DNA of 64,000 nt, taken from assembly GCA_001544655.2 (NCBI GenBank), contig FCOD02000001.1, positions 434,001-498,000 of the forward strand. Reading direction: 5' to 3'. The position numbers were made by a program, and so were the translations under genes. Shown one piece after another: positions 52,516 through 61,779 of this stretch. How positions within the stretch are numbered: the first letter of the stretch is position 1; each line of letters begins with the position of its first letter. The DNA comes from Caballeronia turbans (lineage in GTDB: Bacteria > Pseudomonadota > Gammaproteobacteria > Burkholderiales > Burkholderiaceae). A model generated the notes under the pieces. That model was not told the origin of the DNA and searched no databases. It was given only the letters and a program-made list of their open reading frames with translations.

Positions 52516-55500
52516 TCAGGCCCGCTCCAGCACCGCCATCTCCCGCACCACCACCAGCAACATCGAAAGACTCGCCCCGCCGCTCGCGCGCAGTTCCGCC
52601 AGCAGCCGCGTATAGCGATCCAGCGCGTCCTGCCGCTTCGCACGCCAGCTCTCGACGATCACATCGGGCGCATCGATGCCGCGCGATTGTTCGAGCGCGC
52701 TCACGGTCAGCGCGCGCTTCAGGCGCGCGAGCTCTTCCAGCGCCGCCGCGCGCGCGAGCAGGTCCCAGTGCGTCGCGATCGGCAACGCCATCGCCCGTTC
52801 GGCGATGCCGCGATAGTCGAGCAGCGTGCCGATGCCGAAGTACACGCTCGCGACGAGTTCGAGACTGCGCTCCGAGCACGCCGCCACTTCGGCGCTGTCG
52901 AGCACCGCCGTCGCGATCTCGCCGCTCGCCACGCGCGCCGCGAGGCTGCTCTCGACGCCCGCATCTTCCAGTTCGCGCCGGCGCGCATACCACGCGTCGA
53001 GCTGCGGCGCGGGCAGGAGCGCGGGCAGTTGCGGTGCGAGCCGCTGCGCCGCCTCCCGGCAGCGCGCGAGCAGGCCTCGCGCTTCGTGGGCGCCCGACCC
53101 GTTGTGCTTCAGATGCCGCAGGAACCAGAGCGACGTATCGTCGAGCAGACGCACGACATCCACGAACATGCGTGCCTGCACTTCGTCCGCGACGATATTG
53201 TCGAGCCCGTCGATGCTGCGCCACAGATCGTCGAGATCGAATACGTCACGCACCATCAATGCCGCGCGCACGATATCGCTCGGGCACGCATCGGTCTCCT
53301 CCATCAGCCGATGCACGAACGTGCAGCCCACGCGATTGACGAGCGCATTGGTCAGATGCGTCGCGAGGATTTCGCGCTTCAACGGATGGCGCTGCATCGT
53401 CTCGCTATAGCGCTGCTGCAGGGGCTTCGGGAAATAATCGGGCAGCATGTCCGCGACGAGCGCGTCTTCCGGCACGCTCGATTCGAGCAGTTCGTCGTAG
53501 AGCCACATCTTTCCGTATGCGAGCAGCACCGCGCGCTCGGGCGATGTCAGTCCCGACTTCGCCGCAGCGCGCTCGGCGATTTCGTCATCCGAAGGCAGGA
53601 ACTCGATCCTGCGCTTCAGGCGGCCCGCGCGTTCGAGGAAGCGCATCATGCGCGCCTCGGCATCGAGCGTCTCGGCTTCGTGACGCTTCGCGATCGAGAG
53701 CGCCTGCGTCTGCGCGTAGTTGTCCTTCAGCACGAGCAGGCCGACTTCATCGGTCATCTCGGCGAGCAGCGCGTTGCGTTGCTTCTCGGTCATCTCGCCA
53801 TCCGCGACGACGAGGCCGAGCAGGATCTTGATGTTGACCTCGTGATCCGAGCAATCGACGCCGGCGGAATTGTCGATCGCATCCGTGTTGATGCGCCCGC
53901 CGCGCTGCGCGAATTCGATGCGCCCCAGTTGCGTGAGTCCGAGATTGCCGCCTTCCGCGACGACCTTCACGCGCAGCTCCGCGCCGTTCACGCGCACGGC
54001 GTCATTGGTGCGGTCGCCGACTTGCTGATGCGTCTCCGCGCTCGATTTCACATACGTGCCCACGCCGCCGTTGTAGAGCAGATCCGCTTCGGCAAGCAGG
54101 ATCGCGCGGATGAGTTCGTTCGGCGCGAGCACCGATGCGCTGATGCCGAGCGCCGCCTGCACTTGCGGCGAGATCGGAATCGACTTCGCCGTGCGCGGAT
54201 AGACGCCGCCGCCCGTCGAGATCAGCGCGGCATCGTAATCGGCCCAACTGGAACGCGGCAGCGCGAAAAGACGCGCGCGCTCCTCGAAGCTCGTCGCCGC
54301 ATCGGGCGTCGGATCGAGAAACACATGCCGATGATCGAACGCCGCGATCAATCTGATATGACGCGACAGCAGCATGCCGTTGCCGAACACGTCGCCGGAC
54401 ATGTCGCCGACGCCGACCACGGTGAAATCCGTCGACTGGGTATCGAAGTTCATCTCGCGGAAATGGCGCTTCACCGATTCCCACGCGCCGCGCGCGGTGA
54501 TGCCCATTTTCTTGTGGTCGTAACCGACCGAGCCGCCGGACGCGAACGCGTCGTCGAGCCAGAAGCCGTATTCTCGCGCGATCGCGTTCGCGTAGTCCGA
54601 GAACGTCGCCGTGCCCTTGTCCGCGGCGACGACGAGATACGGATCGTCGGGATCGTGGCGCACGACGTCCGGCGGCGGCACGACGCCATCGGGCGTGCGG
54701 TTGTCGGTCACATCGAGCAGGCCGCGCAGGAACATCTGATAGCACGCGACGCCCTCGTTCAGAAACGCTTCGCGGTCCGTCGCGGGCGGCGGATTCTTCA
54801 CGACGAAGCCGCCTTTCGATCCGACCGGCACGATCACCGTGTTCTTCACCATCTGCGCTTTCATGAGGCCCAGCACTTCTGTGCGGAAGTCCTCACGCCT
54901 GTCCGACCAGCGCAGCCCGCCACGCGCGACGCGTCCGCCGCGCAGATGCACGCCCTCGACGCGCGGCGCATAGACCCAGATCTCGAACATCGGCTTGGGC
55001 TCGGGCAGGCCCGGCACCTTCGACGGATCGAGCTTGAACGACACATACGGACGCGGCTGGCCGTTCGAATCGCGATGGAAGTGGTTCGTGCGCACCGTCG
55101 CCGTGATGACGCCGAGGAACTGACGCAGGATGCGGTCTTCATCGAGGTTCGGCACCTGGTCGAGCGCCGCCTCGATATCGGCGAGCACGCGTTGCGCGGC
55201 CTTGTCGCGATCCTCGGCCGACCCGCCGCGCGCAGGATCGAAACGCACCATGAAAAGTTGCAGCAGCTTCTTCGCGATCAACGGATTGCCGATCAGCGCG
55301 CGCTCGATATACGCATCGCTGAAAGTCGAGCCGACTTGCCGCAGATACTTCGCATACGCCCGCATGATGGTCACGTCGCGCGCGCCGAACTGCGCGCGCA
55401 GCACGAGACGGTTGTAGTCGTCGTTCTCGATCTCGCCCGACCACACACTCGCGAACGCGTTTTCGAAGAGCGGCTTCACACGGTCGATATCGAACTCGAC

Positions 55501-57381
55501 GTCGTCCTGCAATTCGAGCCCGAAATCGTGGACCCATGCGTGGGGCGCACCGGTCGGCTCGATCAGATACGGACGCTCTTCATCGACACGCACGCCGAGA
55601 TGTTCGAGCATCGGCAGGCTGTGCGACAGCGCGATCGGGTCGCCTACGCGATAGACCTTGAAACGGAATGCGCGGCGCCCGGCTTCGATCGGCCGGTACA
55701 GACTCATCGACAAGCCGCCGGGCCGCGTGTGCGTCGCCTCGATCAGTTCGATGTCGCGCACCGCCGTGCGCGCCGGATAGTCCTCGCGATAACCGGCGGG
55801 AAACGAATCGGCATAGCGCTGCAACAGACGATTGCCCGCCTCCTCGCCGTGACTGTCGATGAGCGCATCGGCGAGATCGTCCTGCCAGCGGCGCGCGACC
55901 TGCACGATGCGTGCTTCGAGTTCGCGCGTATCGACTTCCGGCATCGCGCCCCGGTCGGCGCGCACGACGATATGAATCCGCGCGAGCGGCGATTCGGACA
56001 GAAGCGGCGTGAACTCGATGCTCTTGCCATTGAACGCCTCCAGCAGCACTTTGCTGATGCGGCGGCGCAAGTCGGTGTTGAACTTGTCGCGCGGCACGAA
56101 GACGAGGCACGACACGAAACGGTCGAAGCGGTCGCGCCGCACGAATAGGCGCGTGCGCTGATGTTCCTGCAAACGCAGCACGCCGATCGCGATATCGAAG
56201 AGCACGTCTTCATCGGCCTGGAAAAGCTCGTCGCGCGGATACTGCTCCAGCACGGAAATGAGCGACTTCGCCAGATGACCTTTCTCGAGGAAGCCCGCGC
56301 GCCGCACGATGTTCGCGCATTTGCGGCGCACGATCGGGATTTCGGACGTCGGCACGAGATACGCGGTCGACGTATACAAACCGAGAAACCGCCGCTCGCC
56401 GGTCACCTTGCCATCGGGCGACGTGCGCTTCACGCCGACATAGTCGAGATAGCCCGGGCGATGCACCGTCGCGCGCGAATTGGCCTTTGTCAGAAAGATC
56501 GGCGCCGCGCCTTCGATGATCGCGGCCGCGCCCGGCGGCAGCGGCGTCACGTCGCCCGCCGAAGGCTCGCGCAAGGTCTCGCGCAGTATGCCCAGGCCGG
56601 AGCCCGCCACGCCGCGCAACGCGGGACCGCCTTCGTGCTCGACAAGCTCGTAATCGCGGCAGCCGAGGAAGGTGAAATGATCCGCGACCATCCATTCGAG
56701 GAATGCGCGGGACTCGATGCCGTCCGGCGTCGTGTCGCGCATCTTCAGATCGCCGATCGCGACGCGCGCCGCATCGACCACCTTCGGCCAGTCCTCGACC
56801 GCCGCGCGCACATCGCCCAGCACGCGCGCGATGTTGTCGCGCACTTCCTCGAGACGCTCGCCGTCGCCGCAGCGGTCCACTTCGAAATGGATGAACGATT
56901 CGAGCTCGGAATTGCCATCGCCCGCTTCGGCGTGGCCCTGGCCGATGCGCTCGATATCGCCCGCATGCGCGCCCTTGCCGGAGCGCCAGACGCGAAACAC
57001 CGGATGAATCGCCGAATGCAGCGCGAGACCGAGGCGGTTGAGCTCCATCGTCACCGAGTCGACGAGAAACGGCATGTCGTCGTTGACGATCTCGACGACC
57101 GTGTGGTCCGAGTGCCAGCCGTGCTGTTCCAGATTCGGGTTGTAGACGCGCAGCACCTCGCGCCCGGGCACGAACTTCTGCGCCGTCTGCCAGTGCGCCA
57201 TCGCCGCGCCGTAGAGATCGGCGACGTCGCGGCTCGCGATATCCTCGACATCGACCTGCTCGTAGTAATAGCGAAGCAGCGGCTCGATGACCTTGAAGGA
57301 CGACTCCGGCAATCGTCCTCGCGCGAAGTCCAGAAGATCGTTGATGAGCTGTTCGACCCGCGCTTCGTTCTTGACCAGCAT
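52516..57381 (-). CDS. Large NAD-dependent glutamate dehydrogenase
   Basis: 1621 residues, the size of the 180-kDa bacterial NAD-GDH class. The N-terminal 700 residues hold ACT-like regulatory regions (HTVVEIVNDDMPFLVDSVTMELNR). The catalytic core near 790-860 shows RGGLRWSDRREDFRTEVLGLMKAQMVKNT and PVGSKGGFV, with the substrate Lys. A Rossmann NAD part follows (VVGVGDMSGDVFGNGML near 985). It converts glutamate to 2-oxoglutarate and ammonia for catabolism. Start ATG 57381 has GGGAGG just upstream; a longer frame to 57441 lacks support. It may be co-transcribed with the CsgG cassette, but a hairpin lies between them. Confidence 0.96.
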   Translation of the reverse strand: MLVKNEARVEQLINDLLDFARGRLPESSFKVIEPLLRYYYEQVDVEDIASRDVADLYGAAMAHWQTAQKFVPGREVLRVYNPNLEQHGWHSDHTVVEIVNDDMPFLVDSVTMELNRLGLALHSAIHPVFRVWRSGKGAHAGDIERIGQGHAEAGDGNSELESFIHFEVDRCGDGERLEEVRDNIARVLGDVRAAVEDWPKVVDAARVAIGDLKMRDTTPDGIESRAFLEWMVADHFTFLGCRDYELVEHEGGPALRGVAGSGLGILRETLREPSAGDVTPLPPGAAAIIEGAAPIFLTKANSRATVHRPGYLDYVGVKRTSPDGKVTGERRFLGLYTSTAYLVPTSEIPIVRRKCANIVRRAGFLEKGHLAKSLISVLEQYPRDELFQADEDVLFDIAIGVLRLQEHQRTRLFVRRDRFDRFVSCLVFVPRDKFNTDLRRRISKVLLEAFNGKSIEFTPLLSESPLARIHIVVRADRGAMPEVDTRELEARIVQVARRWQDDLADALIDSHGEEAGNRLLQRYADSFPAGYREDYPARTAVRDIELIEATHTRPGGLSMSLYRPIEAGRRAFRFKVYRVGDPIALSHSLPMLEHLGVRVDEERPYLIEPTGAPHAWVHDFGLELQDDVEFDIDRVKPLFENAFASVWSGEIENDDYNRLVLRAQFGARDVTIMRAYAKYLRQVGSTFSDAYIERALIGNPLIAKKLLQLFMVRFDPARGGSAEDRDKAAQRVLADIEAALDQVPNLDEDRILRQFLGVITATVRTNHFHRDSNGQPRPYVSFKLDPSKVPGLPEPKPMFEIWVYAPRVEGVHLRGGRVARGGLRWSDRREDFRTEVLGLMKAQMVKNTVIVPVGSKGGFVVKNPPPATDREAFLNEGVACYQMFLRGLLDVTDNRTPDGVVPPPDVVRHDPDDPYLVVAADKGTATFSDYANAIAREYGFWLDDAFASGGSVGYDHKKMGITARGAWESVKRHFREMNFDTQSTDFTVVGVGDMSGDVFGNGMLLSRHIRLIAAFDHRHVFLDPTPDAATSFEERARLFALPRSSWADYDAALISTGGGVYPRTAKSIPISPQVQAALGISASVLAPNELIRAILLAEADLLYNGGVGTYVKSSAETHQQVGDRTNDAVRVNGAELRVKVVAEGGNLGLTQLGRIEFAQRGGRINTDAIDNSAGVDCSDHEVNIKILLGLVVADGEMTEKQRNALLAEMTDEVGLLVLKDNYAQTQALSIAKRHEAETLDAEARMMRFLERAGRLKRRIEFLPSDDEIAERAAAKSGLTSPERAVLLAYGKMWLYDELLESSVPEDALVADMLPDYFPKPLQQRYSETMQRHPLKREILATHLTNALVNRVGCTFVHRLMEETDACPSDIVRAALMVRDVFDLDDLWRSIDGLDNIVADEVQARMFVDVVRLLDDTSLWFLRHLKHNGSGAHEARGLLARCREAAQRLAPQLPALLPAPQLDAWYARRRELEDAGVESSLAARVASGEIATAVLDSAEVAACSERSLELVASVYFGIGTLLDYRGIAERAMALPIATHWDLLARAAALEELARLKRALTVSALEQSRGIDAPDVIVESWRAKRQDALDRYTRLLAELRASGGASLSMLLVVVREMAVLERA

Positions 57382-57605
57382 GGTGTCCTCCCGAGGCTTT
57401 CGGTTGCGATGCGGTTGCGGCACGCTCTTCGAATCAATCAAGGAGATTATGCGCCGCCCGGCGCCTTTGGCCCCGGGTCGGGCATGTGCGGTTGCACAAA
57501 GACGGTGCGCGCATGGCCGTACCTTAGCCGCGCCGCATGATCTTTGCGCGACAGCGGCTTTCGGCTATCGTCGATAGCGGCGCATCAGCCGACGGAGGAA
57601 TCGCC

Positions 57606-58031
57606 ATGCAGGTCACGAGGCAAGAGACAGCACAGCAAACGGTCGTCACGGTGCGGCCGCAGGAAAAGCTCGCGACGGTTCAGCATCTGCCTTATTTCAT
57701 CGGATTGTCGGCGGCGACGGCCGGCACGCGCGGCCTCGCGATGCATCTCGTCGTCGTACCGCCGGGCGGCCGTGGCGAGCCGCATGTCCACGTGGGCTAC
57801 GAGACGGGCATCTACATACTGGAAGGACGCATCGAGACGCGCTATGGGCCGGGACTGGCGGAATCGGTCATCAACGAGCCGGGCGACTTCGTGTTCATTC
57901 CGCCGGGCGTGCCGCATCAGCCGGTCAATCTGAGTGCGACCGAGCCTGCTCGCGCCGTGATCGCCCGCAACGATGCCAGCGAGGCGGATCGCGTCGTGCC
58001 CTACGATCCGCGGGAAGCGCAGGCGTCCTAG
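57606..58031 (+). CDS. Single-domain cupin protein
   Basis: 141 residues. Cupin motif 1 is PPGGRGEPHVHVGYETGIYILEGRIETRYG (His-x-His near 66-68 and Glu near 72); motif 2 is PGDFVFIPPGVPHQPVNLS (His near 112). All four metal ligands are present, so it may be an oxygenase, isomerase or sugar/small-molecule binder. ATG 57606 has GGAGGA upstream. It lies divergent from the glutamate dehydrogenase gene. Its TAG overlaps the stop of the convergent LEA-type gene. Confidence 0.9.
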   Translation: MQVTRQETAQQTVVTVRPQEKLATVQHLPYFIGLSAATAGTRGLAMHLVVVPPGGRGEPHVHVGYETGIYILEGRIETRYGPGLAESVINEPGDFVFIPPGVPHQPVNLSATEPARAVIARNDASEADRVVPYDPREAQAS

Positions 58032-58522
58032 TAGCCGGACGCGCCCAGTCCCGGAAGATCGACGTAGCCGCTGTCGGCGAAGCGCGCGCCGCCGAACGCG
58101 CCGCCCGCGAGCTTGCCGCGCACCGCATACGAAACCTTGCTGACCGTGTCGCCGTTCGCGAAGCCGAACGCCTGGCGCGCGACCGAAAACGCCGAAACGG
58201 TCACCGGCACAGACACGATCGTCTCGCCGAAACGCGGCACCGTTCCGCGCTGATCGCTCACGCCGCTCGCGAACGCGCGGCCGTTGAGGTCGAGATCGAG
58301 CGCGACGCCGTCGAAGTCGATCGGCGCATCGTTCGGGTTCTGCACGCGCAGCTTCACGGCGAAGCGCATTTCGAGTCCCTGGCCTTCGAGCGGCTCGATG
58401 CCCGCGACGGAGACGCGCATCGCGTCGCGGTTGAAAAAGCCCGCGCAGCCGTCGAGCGCGAGCATCGCGATCAACGCAACGAAGAAGAGAAAGAAGCGAT
58501 TGCGCGTGTATTTCGATTGCAT
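58028..58522 (-). CDS. LEA14-type (Water stress/Hypersensitive response) lipoprotein
   Basis: 164 residues with a lipobox (MLALDGCAGFF, Cys near 26). Mature part is a beta sandwich: VAGIEPLEGQGLEMRFAVKLRVQNPNDAPIDFDGVALDLDLNG is the typical LEA-2/WHy motif. Bacterial members are thought to bind or stabilise the envelope in stress. Its stop shares the palindrome CTAG with the cupin stop, giving a four-base convergent overlap. Confidence 0.9.
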   Translation of the reverse strand: MQSKYTRNRFFLFFVALIAMLALDGCAGFFNRDAMRVSVAGIEPLEGQGLEMRFAVKLRVQNPNDAPIDFDGVALDLDLNGRAFASGVSDQRGTVPRFGETIVSVPVTVSAFSVARQAFGFANGDTVSKVSYAVRGKLAGGAFGGARFADSGYVDLPGLGASGY

Positions 58523-58549
58523 GGGAATGTGACTCCTCGCGATGTCGTG

Positions 58550-59089
58550 TCAGGTATGCAGCGCATTCAGCAGCATGCGGCCATAGTCCAACAGCATGCG
58601 CCCATAGACATGATCAAACCAGACATCGTCGACGACAAAAAGCGCCGCAGCCCACGCACCCGCCACGATGATCAGATCGCAATGCCCGCTCGTCCACAGA
58701 TTGAGCGAATGGCGCGCGACGATCCACGGCACGCCGAGTGGATTCGGCCAGTCCGCGAAGAGGTGCATGAGGCCGCCGCACGCGAAGCCGAACGCGATGG
58801 GCGCGGCCGGATGCCGCCCGAGAAAGTGATAGGACAGCACGAGAAGCGCGGCCCAGCCGACGCCCCAGTGCGTGAGCGTGCGATGCGTGATCCAGAGTTT
58901 GCGCGCGCGCGTCCACCATGCGACTTCGAGCCAGTCGGGCGCAGTGGCGCCGACGACACCGGCCAGCAGCGCAAGCACGCCCGACACCATATGCGCGCCC
59001 GCTGCCGCTCTTGCCGGATGCAGCACGACCGCCGCCGCGATGATGCCCGCCGCCCATCCGGTCGCGTGATGCGCCTTGCTCGATGCCAT
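58550..59089 (-). CDS. YdjM-type inner-membrane metal-dependent hydrolase
   Basis: 179 residues, about four membrane helices. Conserved polar motifs are KAHHATGW (residues 5-12), APDW (near 49), ITHRTLTHWGVGW (near 67-79) and MHLFADWPNPLG (near 108-119). These are the His/Asp set of the YdjM/LexA-regulated membrane-bound hydrolase family. No SOS box was identified. The C-terminus has a 21-bp duplication giving two GRMLL(D/N) units. Start ATG 59089 is chosen; 17 extra codons lack support. It lies upstream of the LEA-type lipoprotein gene on the same strand with a 27-bp gap. Confidence 0.87.
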   Translation of the reverse strand: MASSKAHHATGWAAGIIAAAVVLHPARAAAGAHMVSGVLALLAGVVGATAPDWLEVAWWTRARKLWITHRTLTHWGVGWAALLVLSYHFLGRHPAAPIAFGFACGGLMHLFADWPNPLGVPWIVARHSLNLWTSGHCDLIIVAGAWAAALFVVDDVWFDHVYGRMLLDYGRMLLNALHT

Positions 59090-59349
59090 GAAAAAAGCCT
59101 GCCTTTGTCGCCCGTACCGAAAGAGCGCGCATGTTCGCACGGCGGGCGCATCCGGAGCCGGGCTGAAACATAAACTTACGGAATTGCGCGCGTCGAAACA
59201 CGGTTGTGATCACATCGGCGGCGAGGCGGCGCCGGGTTGACTAAAATGATTGCTAGATTGCTGCGCAATCACGCTGCGGACGGTGCCCCAGGCGTCCCAC
59301 GCCCGCCTGCGCATCAGGCATTGAACGTATCTATTCCAATCCGGCCGTC

Positions 59350-59856
59350 ATGCAACACCTGAAATACCTGAGCGCCTACCCGAACACGCTACAGGACAAG
59401 GTGCGCCGACTGATCGCCCAGCAACAACTGGGCGCTTATCTCGATGCGCGCTATCCGAACAAGCACGCGGTGCAGTCCGATCGCGCGCTGTATGAGTATT
59501 GCTCGGGCCTGAAGCAGGAATTTCTGCGCGTCGCGCCCGCGATCGACAAGGTCTTCTACGACAGCAAGCTCGACGTGCTCCGTCACGCGCTCGGCCTGCA
59601 CACCGCGATCTCGCGTGTGCAGGGCACGAAGCTCAAGGCGAAAAAGGAAATCCGCATCGCATCGCTCTTCAGGGACACCGCGCCCGAGTTTCTTCGGATG
59701 ATCGTCGTGCATGAACTCGCGCATCTGAAGGAAAGCGATCACAACAAGGCCTTCTACCGGCTGTGCGAGCTGATGCAGCCGGGCTACCATCAGATTGAAT
59801 TCGACTTGCGGCTCTATCTCACCCATCGCGACCTCGCGCGCGCCAGAGTGGCGTGA
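59350..59856 (+). CDS. YgjP-type zinc metallopeptidase
   Basis: 168 residues. The HExxH is in VVHELAHLKESDHNKAFYRLCE (His120, Glu121, His124 approximately, third ligand His near 130). It matches the YgjP/WLM-like minigluzincin fold with the long helix pairing. No signal peptide, so cytosolic. The natural substrate is unknown; E. coli YgjP has been described with nucleotide phosphatase activity, so the role is open. It is a single gene on the plus strand, convergent with the phosphopantetheinyl transferase gene 16 bp away. Confidence 0.88.
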   Translation: MQHLKYLSAYPNTLQDKVRRLIAQQQLGAYLDARYPNKHAVQSDRALYEYCSGLKQEFLRVAPAIDKVFYDSKLDVLRHALGLHTAISRVQGTKLKAKKEIRIASLFRDTAPEFLRMIVVHELAHLKESDHNKAFYRLCELMQPGYHQIEFDLRLYLTHRDLARARVA

Positions 59857-59872
59857 GCATCGCTGCATCGCA

Positions 59873-60574
59873 TCAATATGACCAGGCGAGCGCGGCGGCG
59901 TACCCGGCAGGCGCATGCAGCGCAACCGCTTCGAACACGCCCGCATCGCGCGTGAGCGCATAGCGAACGCCATCGCGCGGCAGCACCGGGAAACGGTCCA
60001 TCGCGATCGCCCCGCCGCCGATGCCGTCGCCGTGCGCCTTCAGCACCGCCTCCTTGGCCGTCCAGCAGTCGAAGAAGGCAGCGCTTCGGGCGGACTCGTC
60101 GGGCAGTGCGTCGATTTCGCGGCGATCCGAATCCGCCAGCACGGCGGGCGCCAGCTCGCGCCATTGAAACGTCGCGCGGGCTTCTTCGATGTCGGTGCCC
60201 ACCCGCCTTGCCCGCGATACCGCGATCAGGCCATACGCGCCCGAGTGCGACACGTTGAAATCCGGTGCGTCCGGTTGCGCGAGAAACGGGCGGCCCCGGT
60301 CGTCGGCGTCGAACACGAGGCCTGCGGCATCCCCGCCCGTTGCGGCGGCGAGTACATGCCGCAACGCGCAGCGCACCGCGCCGAAACGCGCGGCATCCGC
60401 ATGACGCAAAAAGCGCGCGGCGCGAGCGCGCTCGCTCGCGTTCATCACGGCGTAGGGCGCGCCGTCGATCGGCACCGAGAAGTCGATCTGAACCCGCCAC
60501 ACGTGCACGTCCGCGGGCGTGTCGGCGGGAAGCGGCACCGGCGCAATGCCGAAGGGAATCGTCGCTTCGGTCAT
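59873..60574 (-). CDS. 4'-phosphopantetheinyl transferase (Sfp type)
   Basis: 233 residues with two pseudo-repeats. Motifs: NVSHSGAYGLIAV (P1/P2 region), VGTDIEEA (metal-binding GxDIE), and FFDCWTAKEAVLKAHGDGI (WxxKEA). Such enzymes attach phosphopantetheine from CoA to carrier proteins of NRPS, PKS or fatty-acid synthases. No carrier-protein gene is nearby, so the target lies elsewhere. Its ATG overlaps the tautomerase stop by four bases; it is the last gene of the nitrile hydratase operon. Confidence 0.94.
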   Translation of the reverse strand: MTEATIPFGIAPVPLPADTPADVHVWRVQIDFSVPIDGAPYAVMNASERARAARFLRHADAARFGAVRCALRHVLAAATGGDAAGLVFDADDRGRPFLAQPDAPDFNVSHSGAYGLIAVSRARRVGTDIEEARATFQWRELAPAVLADSDRREIDALPDESARSAAFFDCWTAKEAVLKAHGDGIGGGAIAMDRFPVLPRDGVRYALTRDAGVFEAVALHAPAGYAAALAWSY

Positions 60575-60957
60575 TTCGGTGCGTACTGCGCCTCGCCGTT
60601 GCCGAAGGACCAGTTCTCCTTCTTCACCTCGACGAGACTGATGAATACGTCCTCGCGCCGAAGTTTCAGGCGTTCGTGCAGGCCATCGGCGACGGCCTTG
60701 TAAAACGCGCTTTTCTTCACGACATCGCGCCCTTCGTTGAGCGTGACCTGAATCACGACGCAATCATCGGTGCGGCTGATGCCGAGATACGTGCGATCGA
60801 CGATGAAATCCCCCGCACCATGCTCGGCGACGATCTGAAAGCGATCGTTCTCGGGCACGTCGAGCGTCGTGCGCATCGCGTCGTACACCACGTCGCCGAT
60901 GGCGGTGCGATACGCGCTGTCCTTGCCTTTTTGCAGATCGATGCGAACGAGCGGCAT
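60571..60957 (-). CDS. Tautomerase-family protein (Pro-1)
   Basis: 128 residues, Tautomerase_2-like: after Met removal Pro2 becomes the N-terminal catalytic base (MPLVRIDLQKGKD). Beta-alpha-beta units include RTDDCVVIQVTLNEGRDVVKKSAFYKAVADGL. Such enzymes handle unsaturated or halogenated acids and keto-enol pairs. ATG 60957 has GAGGAGAAA upstream. It starts 23 bp after the fused accessory gene stop and overlaps the transferase gene. A role in handling a nitrile- or amide-derived product is possible but unproven. Confidence 0.9.
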   Translation of the reverse strand: MPLVRIDLQKGKDSAYRTAIGDVVYDAMRTTLDVPENDRFQIVAEHGAGDFIVDRTYLGISRTDDCVVIQVTLNEGRDVVKKSAFYKAVADGLHERLKLRREDVFISLVEVKKENWSFGNGEAQYAPK

Positions 60958-60980
60958 GAGTTTCTCCTCGTGGATGGGTT

Positions 60981-61778
60981 TCAGCGAAAGTACGGATGCA
61001 GCAGCAATTGCGGCAGGCCCGCGCGATCGACGTACACGACGGCGTTTTGCGCGAACTCGGTCATCAGCGCATCGGCGGTCTCGTGCGTCGCGCCGAGCAC
61101 GAAGAGGCTCGATTCGGCCACCCACTCGTTCGTCGGATCGATGCCTTCGCCCGGCAGCGCGCGCAACCTCGACTGCCCGACGCGCTCGATCAGCCTGCGC
61201 TGGCGCGCCGCGTTTTCTTCGGGCGCGAGCACCTGGCCGAACGGATTGGACGCCGTGACGAACACCGCGCTCGCGACATCATGTTTCGCCAGCAACGACG
61301 CCGCCCCTGCATTCGCGACACCGACTTTCATGTCGATGCCCGGCTGCACTGCGATGCGATAGATCGCCGCGCGATACGCGTCGAGCGTCGCGGGCGGCAG
61401 TCCCTGCGTGCGCTTCAGAACGATCGGCTGGCCGTGCGGCGTCGCGCGCGCGGCCTCGTCCCATTCGACACGCCGGCGTGCGAGCGTCTCCTCGCTCACG
61501 CAGCCCTTCTCGGCCGTGAGGCGTTCGAGCGCGCTCAGCCAGTGCGTGTAGTAGGTATCGCCGTGGTCGGGATCGCCCGCCGCCTGCGCGTCCCTGATCG
61601 CGACACTCAACGCGTGCGCCCACTCCTTCCACGTGAACACGCCGCGCTCGTACAGCGCGAGCGTCATCGCGAAGGCCTGCGCTTCCCACGGTGCGCGAAA
61701 CACCGGGCCGTTGTCATCGAAAGGCAATTCGGGCAAAACGGCGCGCAACGCCTGCAGCTTGGGTTCGTTCGAGGTCAT
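60981..61778 (-). CDS. Nitrile hydratase accessory protein fused to DUF3293 domain
   Basis: 265 residues. Residues 1-120 match the nitrile hydratase activator, itself like the beta-subunit N-terminus (VFRAPWEAQAFAMTLALYERGVFTWKEWAHALS, DTYYTHWLSALERL). Residues 140-265 look like DUF3293: AYRAAIYRI, SAVFVTASNPFGQV, ALPGEGIDPTNEWVAESSLFVLG and FAQNAVVYVD. The frame is continuous with no stop or slip between them. Activators insert cobalt into the alpha subunit; the DUF3293 part has no known role. It starts two bases after the beta subunit stop. Confidence 0.85.
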   Translation of the reverse strand: MTSNEPKLQALRAVLPELPFDDNGPVFRAPWEAQAFAMTLALYERGVFTWKEWAHALSVAIRDAQAAGDPDHGDTYYTHWLSALERLTAEKGCVSEETLARRRVEWDEAARATPHGQPIVLKRTQGLPPATLDAYRAAIYRIAVQPGIDMKVGVANAGAASLLAKHDVASAVFVTASNPFGQVLAPEENAARQRRLIERVGQSRLRALPGEGIDPTNEWVAESSLFVLGATHETADALMTEFAQNAVVYVDRAGLPQLLLHPYFR

Positions 61779-61779
61779 G

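Noticed and set aside
52483-56148. 1221-codon plus-strand frame opposite the glutamate dehydrogenase gene
   Set aside because: Shadow frame with Arg/His/Ala bias. The minus-strand dehydrogenase is full length with clear motifs.
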